Assembly (NCBI RefSeq): GCF_001570525.1 | Contig: NZ_BBXC01000007.1 | Coordinates: 423,364-487,363, forward strand | Source: Herbidospora sakaeratensis | GTDB lineage: Bacteria; Actinomycetota; Actinomycetes; Streptosporangiales; Streptosporangiaceae | Reading direction: 5' to 3' | DNA length: 64,000 bases | Part shown: one piece after another, positions 34,301 to 41,896 of the stretch | Numbering within the stretch: position 1 is the stretch's first letter | Layout of the letters: each line of letters opens with the position of its first letter | Translations under genes and position numbers: made by a program | Notes under the pieces: generated by a model | The model's database searches: none | The model's input: only the letters and a program-made list of their open reading frames with translations | Told to the model about the DNA's origin: nothing

Positions 34301-36160
34301 ATGCCGGTTCCCCGACCTCTGCGGCCGGGCGACCCGCGGCAGGTCGGGAGCTACACGCTGACCGGCCTCATCGGCGAAGGCGGCCAGGGCACCGTCTTCC
34401 ACGGCCAGACCGAGAAGGGCGAGCCGGTCGCCGTCAAAGTCCTGCACGCCCGCGTCTTCGGCAAGCGCGACTTCCACAACGAGGTCGCCGCCGCCCGCCG
34501 GGTGGCCCAGTTCTGCACCGCCCGCGTCATCGACGCCGACGTGACCGGCGAACGCCCCTTCATCGTCAGCGAGTACGTCGACGGCGAGTCGCTGGAGGCC
34601 CTGGTCAAGCGCGAAGGGCCGCGCGACGCCGGCTCCCTCGACCGCCTGGCCGTCGGCACGGCCGCCGCGCTGGCCGCCATCCACCGCGCGGGCATCGTGC
34701 ACCGCGACTTCAAACCGGCCAACATCCTGCTCGGCGCCGACGGCCCGCGCGTCATCGACTTCGGCATCGCCCAGGTCGTGGACGCCGCCGGCACCGAGGC
34801 CAGCCGCGTGCAGGGCACCCCGGCGTACATGTCGCCCGAGCAGCTGGCGGGCCGCCGTCCGGGCCCGGCCTCCGACGTGTTCTCGTGGGGCGTCACGATG
34901 ACGTTCGCCGCGACGGGGAAACCGGCGTTCGGCAACGACAGCATCCCGGCGGTGATGAACCGCATCGTCACCCGCGAGCCCGACCTGTCGTTCGTGCCCT
35001 CGCGCCTGCGCGGCGCGCTGGCGGCCGCTCTGGCCAAGGACCCGGCCGACCGCCCCACGGCCGCCGACCTGCTCGTGACGCTCGTGCACGCCCGCGACGA
35101 GGGCCAGCACGCCCGCGAGCGCGGCTCCCGCCGCCGCCTGATCCTCATCGGCGGCTCGCTGGGCCTGATCGCCGCCTCGCTCGCCACGGCGCTGGTGGTC
35201 CTGCCGCCGGAGCCGGCGGCCGAGCCCGTGGTCACGGTCTCGCCGATGAGCCGCCCGGTCGACGCCGCCTTCGGGCGGCCGATGGGCGCGCCCTTCACCG
35301 GCCACGGGGGAGAGGTGCTGTCGGTCGCCGCCGGGTCGCTCGGCGCGCGCCCGGTGGTCGTGTCGGCCGGCCGCGACGGCACGGTCCGCGTCTCCGACGC
35401 GGCGACCGGCGCCGCGATCGGCAGGCCGCGCCCGGTGAACGCCCTCAGCATCTCGTCGCTGGCCGTCGACGGCGACGTCGTGGTCTGCGGCGGCTACGGC
35501 GCCGGCGTGTGGCTGTCCGACCTGCGCTCGGGCCGCAAGATCGGCTTCGCCGCCGAGACCGGCGACGTGCTGGCCCTGGGGGTGACCCGGCTGGGCGAGC
35601 GCAGAGCCGTGGTCACGGCGGGCCCCGGGGCCGTCCGGGTGACCGACCTGTCGACGGGCCGCACCCTGCTGAAACTCGGCGGCGGCGCGACCGCGGTGGC
35701 GTTCACCATCCTCGAAGGCCGCGACGTCGCCGTCACGGCGGCCCTCGACGGCACGGCCGAGGTGTGGGACCTCCACTCCGGCGACCCCGTCGGGGCCCCG
35801 TTCCCCCTCCCGGGCGAGCTGCTGGCCGTCTGGTCGGACGTCGTGGTGACCGCGGCCCCCGACAACACCGTGCGCGCCTTCGACGCGGCGTCGGGCCGGC
35901 CGCTGGGCGACCCCTACCGAGGCCACACCGACCGGGTCAGCGCGCTCGCGACGACCGAACTCGACGGCCGCCCCGTGGTGGTGTCGGGCAGCTGGGACGG
36001 CACCATCCGCGTGTGGGACCTGACGACCGGCACCCCCGTCGGCCCGCCGCTGACCGGCCACCGGGGGTGGGTGACGTCGATCGCGGTGGCCATGGTCGAG
36101 GGAGCTCCCGTGGTGGTCTCCGGCGGCCGCGACGGAACGGTCCGCACCTGGCGGCTCTAA
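34301..36160 (+). CDS. Membrane Ser/Thr protein kinase with WD40-like repeats
   Basis: Protein of 619 residues. The kinase domain (about 15-270) has the GEGGQGTVFHG loop, VAVKVLH lysine, HRDFKPANILL catalytic loop, DFGIA and GTPAYMSPEQ. After a single membrane helix near 283-303 (LILIGGSLGLIAASLATAL), an outer part of about 300 residues holds WD40-type repeats with GHGGEVLSVAAG, VVSAGRDGTVRVSD, VVVSGSWDGTIRVWDL and VVSGGRDGTVRTWRL. Kinases with propeller sensor domains are common in actinomycetes. The ATG at 34301 is preferred over a GTG at 34295. Confidence 0.92.
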   Translation: MPVPRPLRPGDPRQVGSYTLTGLIGEGGQGTVFHGQTEKGEPVAVKVLHARVFGKRDFHNEVAAARRVAQFCTARVIDADVTGERPFIVSEYVDGESLEALVKREGPRDAGSLDRLAVGTAAALAAIHRAGIVHRDFKPANILLGADGPRVIDFGIAQVVDAAGTEASRVQGTPAYMSPEQLAGRRPGPASDVFSWGVTMTFAATGKPAFGNDSIPAVMNRIVTREPDLSFVPSRLRGALAAALAKDPADRPTAADLLVTLVHARDEGQHARERGSRRRLILIGGSLGLIAASLATALVVLPPEPAAEPVVTVSPMSRPVDAAFGRPMGAPFTGHGGEVLSVAAGSLGARPVVVSAGRDGTVRVSDAATGAAIGRPRPVNALSISSLAVDGDVVVCGGYGAGVWLSDLRSGRKIGFAAETGDVLALGVTRLGERRAVVTAGPGAVRVTDLSTGRTLLKLGGGATAVAFTILEGRDVAVTAALDGTAEVWDLHSGDPVGAPFPLPGELLAVWSDVVVTAAPDNTVRAFDAASGRPLGDPYRGHTDRVSALATTELDGRPVVVSGSWDGTIRVWDLTTGTPVGPPLTGHRGWVTSIAVAMVEGAPVVVSGGRDGTVRTWRL

Positions 36161-36804
36161 CGCTCCAGCGAGGCGAAGACGATGACGTTGTCGGCGTAGT
36201 GACCCGCGCCGGCGTCGAACGCGCCGCCGCAGGTGATGAGCCGGAGCCGGGCGTCGGGGGAGGGGCCGTAGACGTCCCGGGTGGGGAACTGCTTCTTGGT
36301 GTGTGTACGCACCTCGTCGACCCGGAACGTCACGGTCCGCCCGTCCCTGGCCCTGACGAGGACGCGGTGTCCCGGCTTCAGCGTGCCGAGTTCGGCGAAC
36401 ACCCCCGGTCCCGTGGCGGAGTCCAGGTGCCCGGCGATGACGGCCGGACCGGGGTCGCCGGGGCGCACGCCGCCGGCGTACCACCCGGCGACCGCCGCCT
36501 TCTCCGGCGGCACCATGACGCCGCGGGCGTCGAGCCGCAGCCGCTCCAGCCGCGACCGCACCCCGATGGCGGGGATGACGACCTCCACCGGTTCGGCGTG
36601 CCTCGTCTGGGGCCTGACCTTCGCGACCTGGTTCTCGACCGGCCCCCACCCGGCCGCCGCGGCGGCCTCTCGATCGAGCGTGCCCGGCGGTTCGGCCCGG
36701 GCGCTCGCCGCGAGGACGGTGGGGGCCTCGGCGGGCGCACCCGGGGCGGTCGCCGAGCATCCGGCCGTCAGCAGCGCCGCGACCAGCATCGCCGTTCGTC
36801 TCAT
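36157..36804 (-). CDS. Class E/F-type sortase, lipoprotein-like
   Basis: Transpeptidase of 215 residues that should attach proteins to the cell surface. The N-terminus MRRTAMLVAALLTAGC ends in a lipobox (LTAGC, Cys16), so it may be anchored by lipid in place of the usual membrane helix. The catalytic domain has the His in AVIAGHLDSATG, the Cys in LRLITCGGAFD, and strands typical of actinobacterial class F/E sortases. The ATG at 36804 is chosen so that the signal begins there. It lies 17 bp after the DUF4397 gene, which carries a sorting signal. Confidence 0.85.
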   Translation of the reverse strand: MRRTAMLVAALLTAGCSATAPGAPAEAPTVLAASARAEPPGTLDREAAAAAGWGPVENQVAKVRPQTRHAEPVEVVIPAIGVRSRLERLRLDARGVMVPPEKAAVAGWYAGGVRPGDPGPAVIAGHLDSATGPGVFAELGTLKPGHRVLVRARDGRTVTFRVDEVRTHTKKQFPTRDVYGPSPDARLRLITCGGAFDAGAGHYADNVIVFASLER

Positions 36805-36820
36805 GGGGCGGTCGGACAGG

Positions 36821-37630
36821 TCACGTCGTGCGGCCCGAGGGGGTGCGGAGCCGTACCAGAACGGCACCGACGGCGAGCACGAGCGCGCCCGCGAGCCCGA
36901 ACAGCCAGACCGGAACCCCGGTGGGCGCGAGCCCGCCCAGGCCGGTGTCGACGGCGCCCTGGGGCGTCACCCCGGGCGCGGCGGCGTCGGTGAGCGGCAG
37001 GAGCCGCAGCCCCCGCTTCCCGTCGAGCACGACGACGGTGTTGGTCGACCCGGGCGCGAGCCGCACGTCGGCGCTGGCGCTGTCGTCGCCCGCCGCGGCG
37101 GTGATCTTCTGCATGGCGGCGTCGACCTCGGTGTACTCGGGCGTGTCGGCGAACCGCAGGTCCTCCTTCAGGTCGCCCGCGGTGACCGTGAGGGTGCGTT
37201 CCTTCAGCGACGCGGCGATGACCCGCAGCCCCGCCTTCCCGTCGGGAAGTTCCATGGAGTCGTTGAGAACCTGCAGCCGGATGCTCTTGTACGGCCCCAT
37301 CCCCGCCACCGTGTACGCCTGCCCGCCCTCGACCCGCACGTTGGCCGACAACACCGGCTGCGTGTCGGGCGCGGCCCCGGCGGGCCGCATGGCGACGGTG
37401 TACTGCCCCGCGCTCAGGTTCTGGTAGGGCGACACGCCGCCGTAGGGCACGGCGTCGAGCACGAGCTTGGCCCGGTCGCCGCCGAACGGATAGAGGTAGA
37501 CGTCGACCGCCGGGGTGTCGGGCGACAGATGCGCCAGCCGGACGTGTCCGACCTGCGGCGCCGCCTGCGCCGGGGAGACGGCCAGGAAGATCAGCAGGAG
37601 GGCGCCGGTGAGTAACCGAGGGAGTTTCAT
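36821..37630 (-). CDS. Cell-wall DUF4397 protein with LAPTG sorting signal
   Basis: Protein of 269 residues: signal peptide 1-23 (ending SPAQA), DUF4397 domain (VGHVRLAHLSPDTPAVDVYL and the repeat-like ANVRVEGGQAYTVAGMGP), then a C-terminal sorting signal. That signal is LAPTG at residues 234-238, a hydrophobic helix and a basic tail RLRTPSGRTT. LAxTG is the form used by class E-type sortases, so this is the probable substrate of the sortase encoded just downstream. It should be cut between Thr and Gly and linked to the wall. Function of DUF4397 is unknown. Confidence 0.87.
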   Translation of the reverse strand: MKLPRLLTGALLLIFLAVSPAQAAPQVGHVRLAHLSPDTPAVDVYLYPFGGDRAKLVLDAVPYGGVSPYQNLSAGQYTVAMRPAGAAPDTQPVLSANVRVEGGQAYTVAGMGPYKSIRLQVLNDSMELPDGKAGLRVIAASLKERTLTVTAGDLKEDLRFADTPEYTEVDAAMQKITAAAGDDSASADVRLAPGSTNTVVVLDGKRGLRLLPLTDAAAPGVTPQGAVDTGLGGLAPTGVPVWLFGLAGALVLAVGAVLVRLRTPSGRTT

Positions 37631-37639
37631 CGTGCTCCG

Positions 37640-38497
37640 TTATGAGGACAACGAGCCGGTGGGGCTCGGCGCTGCGTACCGTATGCGCAGGATTGTTGAC
37701 ACTGCGTCGACCGGTCGAGCGATATTCACCTCAATGGGATGAAATCGTGACTCTTGTGCCTCAAGAAACCGGATGATCCCGGAAACCGACGCCTCGCTCG
37801 GCTCGTCGCCATCGACGGAGGAGATCTCGACCGTCCGGTACGGCACCTCCCGGGGGTCGCCCCCGCCGTCCTCGAACTCCCGAATATAGAGCCTGTGTGA
37901 CGCGGCGAGCGCCGCCAGTGACACCAGGATCCGGGCGTCGACCTCCCCGCCGGCGAGCTGCCGGGTGGCCCGGGGCGTCGCGGCGAGCCGGGGATTGGCG
38001 AGCAGCTCGCGCCCGGCGTCCCGCCGATCGCGCTTGTCACGCTCCAGCGTCTTCGCGAACGTGCCTGCTCCTTGCGGGGTGACCCGCACGATCATGATGC
38101 TCCCGACGGTGGCGAGCGGCTCCGGCGCGGTGACCGGCTCCAGCCCCGGCCCGAAGAGCTCCCGCAACGCCGGGGTGAGCACCACGACGTCGGCGTTCAG
38201 GACCTCCTCCTGACCACGCAACGGCAACAACCGGGAGGGCTCGATCTGCCCGGCCAGCAGGGCGCACACCGGTGCGTCACACCCCACGATGCCCCTGACC
38301 TGCCGCGCCACCCAGGCGGCGGCCTGCTCCCGCTCCCGCGCCGCCGCGTCGATCTGGGGCACCTGCTCCGTCGGCGCGGCCACCTGCTGGACGGCCCGCG
38401 AGTTCACGAAGGCCCCCGCGACCAGGAGTCCGGCCGCCGCGAGCGCCAGGCCGCCGGCGGCACGCAACTGCCGCGCCGGAGGCAGGCCGAACAGCAC
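37640..38497 (-). CDS. Membrane-anchored hypothetical protein of the sortase operon
   Basis: Protein of 285 residues with one N-terminal membrane helix (AAGGLALAAAGLLVAGAFV, about 13-31); the rest should be external. The region CDAPVCALL holds a Cys pair. No known domain. It is the first gene of the run that continues with the DUF4397 protein (9 bp gap) and the sortase, so it probably works with surface protein display. Confidence 0.65.
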   Translation of the reverse strand: MLFGLPPARQLRAAGGLALAAAGLLVAGAFVNSRAVQQVAAPTEQVPQIDAAAREREQAAAWVARQVRGIVGCDAPVCALLAGQIEPSRLLPLRGQEEVLNADVVVLTPALRELFGPGLEPVTAPEPLATVGSIMIVRVTPQGAGTFAKTLERDKRDRRDAGRELLANPRLAATPRATRQLAGGEVDARILVSLAALAASHRLYIREFEDGGGDPREVPYRTVEISSVDGDEPSEASVSGIIRFLEAQESRFHPIEVNIARPVDAVSTILRIRYAAPSPTGSLSS

Positions 38498-38609
38498 CAG
38501 ACCCCCAATTAGAGTTCGTCCCTTATGCGCTTACGTCATCACGGGAACACGCGCAGTGGCAAGACTCTAGCGGGTGGATTTAAAGCGATAAACGGGCATA
38601 TGAAGGGTC

Positions 38610-39386
38610 GTGACGTGGTGGCGTCGCCTGGTCGGCGACCTCAAGGCCCGCAACCACCTCGACACGTATGCCCTCAGCCTGGTGGTGTTCTCCTTCGCCA
38701 TTCTGTCGCTGCTGAGCGACGAGCTGAACGAGAACCTGCGATGGGCGGTCCTGCTGTCGGGCGTCGGCCTGCTCATCTACCGGCTGACCCTGGTGCCCGC
38801 GTCGCCGTCCCCCGTCGAGCTGCTGCACGACCGGACCGTCTTCGAAGAGGCCCCGCTGGCCCCGCTGCTGCGCGACGCCCGCGACGTCCGGGTCTTCGCG
38901 CCCTCGGCGGTGAACCTGCTGTCGCCGCAGACCTGTGAACTGCTGCGCAAGACCGTCCTGAACCGGCGCAACGGATCGGTGCGCGTGGTGGTGCTCGACC
39001 CGGCGGAGACCGCGGCGATCGCCATCGCCTCCCGCCAGCTCGACGACTCCCTGGAGTTCCCCATCCAGCGGCTCCCGCAATCGCTGGCGTCGACCCTCGA
39101 ACGACTGAAACTGATCGCGGGATGGCGGACCGAGGGCGCCTTCTCCTATCGGCTGTTTCCGTACAACCCCGGCTTCTCACTGGTGCTCGTCGATCCGGAG
39201 ACGCCGCATGGACGGGTGATCGTCGAGTTTCACGGGTTCCATAATCCGTCGACGTCGTCGCGCATGCATCTGGAGTTGGTGGCGGGGCGTAATGAGCGCT
39301 GGTATCGGTACTGGATCCAGCAGTTCGACCGGGTGTGGGAGGAGGCGTCCGCGCCGGAAATCTTGACGCGACGGGAAAAGCCGTGA
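38610..39386 (+). CDS. Membrane protein with PLD-like cytoplasmic domain
   Basis: Protein of 258 residues. Two hydrophobic helices near 20-37 and 44-62 form a hairpin anchor, so the C-terminal 190 residues should be cytoplasmic. That part (DARDVRVFAPSAVNLLS, NGSVRVVVLDP, a C-terminal RVIVEFHGFHN) resembles the phospholipase-D-like fold of some conflict-system partner proteins, but the HKD catalytic motif is absent, so this is weak. It begins with a GTG and ends 72 bp before the FxsB gene, so it may be the first gene of locus 1. Confidence 0.5.
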   Translation: MTWWRRLVGDLKARNHLDTYALSLVVFSFAILSLLSDELNENLRWAVLLSGVGLLIYRLTLVPASPSPVELLHDRTVFEEAPLAPLLRDARDVRVFAPSAVNLLSPQTCELLRKTVLNRRNGSVRVVVLDPAETAAIAIASRQLDDSLEFPIQRLPQSLASTLERLKLIAGWRTEGAFSYRLFPYNPGFSLVLVDPETPHGRVIVEFHGFHNPSTSSRMHLELVAGRNERWYRYWIQQFDRVWEEASAPEILTRREKP

Positions 39387-39458
39387 GAGACAGTAATCGC
39401 GGAGGTACGTCAGGTCGGCGCCGACAGGGCGAAGGGGACCGCGATCACGTTACCTGAA

Positions 39459-40658
39459 TTGGGACATCGGCCATTTCCGGCATCCCTCGACGTCGAGGCC
39501 CTCCTGGCGTCGGGGTGGAAACCGCATGCCTTCCGGCAGTTCATTCTGAAGATTCACAGCCGGTGCGACCTCGCCTGCCGCCATTGCTACGTGTACGAAA
39601 TGGCCGACCAGAACTGGCGCAACCAGCCCCGGCGCATGTCGGAGCCCATCGCGAAGAAAGTCGCCCTGCGCATCGGCGAACACGCGATGACCCACGGCCT
39701 CACCGAGGTCGACGTCATCCTCCACGGAGGCGAGCCGCTGCTGGCGGGCCCCGGCTTCATCGCCTACGTCGTGCGCGCGATCCGCCGTGAGATGGACACC
39801 GGCAGCATGGTCAACGTCAGCATCCAGACCAACGGGATGCGCCTCGACGACGAGTTCCTCGCCCTGTTCGAGCAGCTGGGCATCCGGGTCGGCATCTCCC
39901 TCGACGGCGACGCCGCCGCCCACGACCGCCATCGCCTCTTCCGCGACGGCCGGGGCAGCCACGCCCTGGTCAGCGACGCTATCAGGCGCCTGTCCCGCAG
40001 CCGCTACCACGGCCTGTTCAGCGGCCTGCTGTGCACCATCGACGTCCGCAACGACCCGCTGAAGACGTATGAGGCGCTGCTGGCCTTCGACCCGCCGGCC
40101 GTCGACTTCCTGCTGCCGCACGGCAACTGGTCGACCCCTCCGCCGTTCCGCGACGCGGGGGCGTCGTCGACCCCCTACGCCGACTGGCTCATCCCGATCT
40201 TCGACCGCTGGTACCGCACCGCCGAAACCGAGGTCCGGCTTTTCACCGAGATTCTCCGGCTGATAACCGGACGGCCGTCCCGCAGCGAATCCATCGGGCT
40301 TTCCCCGGCGCTCCTGGCGGTGGTGGAGACCGACGGTTCCATAGAACAGTCCGATATTCTGAAATCCGCATATCACGGTGCGGCGGCCACCACATTGCAC
40401 GTCCTGCGCGACTCCTTCGACGCGGCGTTGCGACTTCCTTCACTGGTGGCCCGGCAGATCGGCGTCGAGGCCCTCTCACCGGTGTGCCGTGAATGCGACG
40501 TCGTGGCGGCGTGCGGCGGCGGGCTCTATGCCCACCGCTACGACGAGGATTCCGGATTCCGGAATCCGAGCGTCTACTGTCCCGACCTCTACGCCCTGGT
40601 CAGCCATATTCACCGGGTTTTCGCCGAAGACGTGGCCCGCATGAGGGGAAACCGATGA
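39459..40658 (+). CDS. fxsB: FxsB-type radical SAM/SPASM peptide-modifying enzyme
   Basis: Enzyme of about 399 residues that should modify the small FxSxx-COOH protein. The radical SAM cluster site is C36-x3-C40-x2-C43 in RCDLACRHCYVYE, followed by the ILHGGEPLL SAM-binding strand. The C-terminus has a SPASM-type cysteine set (CRECDVVAACGGGLYAHRY, then a VYCPDLYALV). This matches FxsB proteins. The start is unclear: TTG at 39459 is the only usual start codon after the previous stop in frame, but its best GGAGG lies about 50 bases upstream. It overlaps the HExxH gene by an ATGA. Confidence 0.9.
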   Translation: MGHRPFPASLDVEALLASGWKPHAFRQFILKIHSRCDLACRHCYVYEMADQNWRNQPRRMSEPIAKKVALRIGEHAMTHGLTEVDVILHGGEPLLAGPGFIAYVVRAIRREMDTGSMVNVSIQTNGMRLDDEFLALFEQLGIRVGISLDGDAAAHDRHRLFRDGRGSHALVSDAIRRLSRSRYHGLFSGLLCTIDVRNDPLKTYEALLAFDPPAVDFLLPHGNWSTPPPFRDAGASSTPYADWLIPIFDRWYRTAETEVRLFTEILRLITGRPSRSESIGLSPALLAVVETDGSIEQSDILKSAYHGAAATTLHVLRDSFDAALRLPSLVARQIGVEALSPVCRECDVVAACGGGLYAHRYDEDSGFRNPSVYCPDLYALVSHIHRVFAEDVARMRGNR

Positions 40659-41896
40659 GCATCCTCCCGCACCGGATCTCCGATGCGGCCTTCGCCGCAC
40701 TGGCGTCGGGCGGCGGGGGAGCGCCCGCGATGAACGAACTCCGGGCGGCCCAGTTCAGCCGCCACCTCATGCTGCTGCGGGGCGTCGTCGAAGCCTTTCC
40801 CGAGGCGCGGGTGGCGGCGGAGGCCTTCGCCGTCCTGGCGGGGTTGCAGCGGGACGCCCCCGACGCGGTCGAGGCGGTGCTGCGTTATCCCGCGGTCGGA
40901 GCCTGGGCCGCCGGATGCCTGCGCGGCACGGCCGACCCGGCCCGGCTCACGGCGGTCACGCTCGCCGCCGCCTGCCTCGCCGGCCGCGAGTGCACCCTTC
41001 CCGTGAGCTCCCACCGGGGCTGGGTGACGCTGCCGTCGGTCGGCGGCTTCCCCGCCACGGGCGACTTCGAGCTCACCGTCGGCCCGGGAGGCGTCCGGGC
41101 CGACGGACGCCCCGTGGAGGGATGGCGCCCCCTCGCCAGGATCGGCGCCCGCGGCTACAGCGTCACCGTCGACGACCTCGACCCGCACCGCTGGCCCGAC
41201 GAGGGCGTCGACCTGCCCCGCCTGGACGAACCGGAACGCGCCGCCTGGCAAACACGGCTCGGCGAAGCCTGGGACGTCCTCACCGAACGCCACTGGACGG
41301 TACGCGACGAGGTCGCCGCCACGGTCAGCGTGCTCACCCCCCTCGGCGCACCCGGCGACCGGCCGCAGAGCGAGTCGTCGCGGGAGGCGTTCGGCGCCAT
41401 CGCCCTGTCGGCCCCACCCGACGGGGTGTCGCTCGCCGAGACCTTCGCCCACGAGACCCAGCACGTGAAGCTCTACGCCCTCATGGACGTCGTCCCCCTG
41501 ACCCTCCCTGACGCCGGCGACCTCTACTACGCGCCCTGGCGCCCCGATCCGCGCCCCGCCCGCGGCCTGCTCAACGGCGCCTACGCCTACCTCGGGGTGA
41601 CCGGATTCTGGCGCCGGGAACGGGCGACCGGGCATCCGCGCGCCGAGTTCGAGTTCGCGCAGTGGCGTTCGGCCGCCTACGAGGCGACGCAGGCGCTGCT
41701 GGCCGGGCGGGGGCTCACCGACGAGGGACGGCGGTTCACCGAAGGAATGGCCCGCACGCTCGGGACCTGGGCCGGCGAACCGGTCGGCGCCGCGGCACTC
41801 GACGAGGCCCGCCGTGCGCAGTCGCGACGCCGGCGGGCCTGGGAGGAACGCAACGAGATGTCGTCTAGAGTGGCTGAGGGTCGAAGTCCGTATTGA
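40655..41896 (+). CDS. HExxH-motif protein of the FxSxx-COOH locus
   Basis: Protein of 413 residues with the motif H266-E-T-Q-H270 in FAHETQHVKLYALMDVV, followed by LYYAPWRPDPRPARGLLNGAYAYLGV. This is the HExxH family that follows FxsB, annotated in some genomes as peptide beta-hydroxylases; whether it hydrolyses or hydroxylates is not settled from sequence. Two His and a later acidic residue suit a metal site. It is coupled to FxsB by an ATGA overlap and fused to FxsB in locus 2, so both act on one substrate. Its end overlaps the convergent NB-ARC gene by 32 bp. Confidence 0.85.
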   Translation: MSILPHRISDAAFAALASGGGGAPAMNELRAAQFSRHLMLLRGVVEAFPEARVAAEAFAVLAGLQRDAPDAVEAVLRYPAVGAWAAGCLRGTADPARLTAVTLAAACLAGRECTLPVSSHRGWVTLPSVGGFPATGDFELTVGPGGVRADGRPVEGWRPLARIGARGYSVTVDDLDPHRWPDEGVDLPRLDEPERAAWQTRLGEAWDVLTERHWTVRDEVAATVSVLTPLGAPGDRPQSESSREAFGAIALSAPPDGVSLAETFAHETQHVKLYALMDVVPLTLPDAGDLYYAPWRPDPRPARGLLNGAYAYLGVTGFWRRERATGHPRAEFEFAQWRSAAYEATQALLAGRGLTDEGRRFTEGMARTLGTWAGEPVGAAALDEARRAQSRRRRAWEERNEMSSRVAEGRSPY

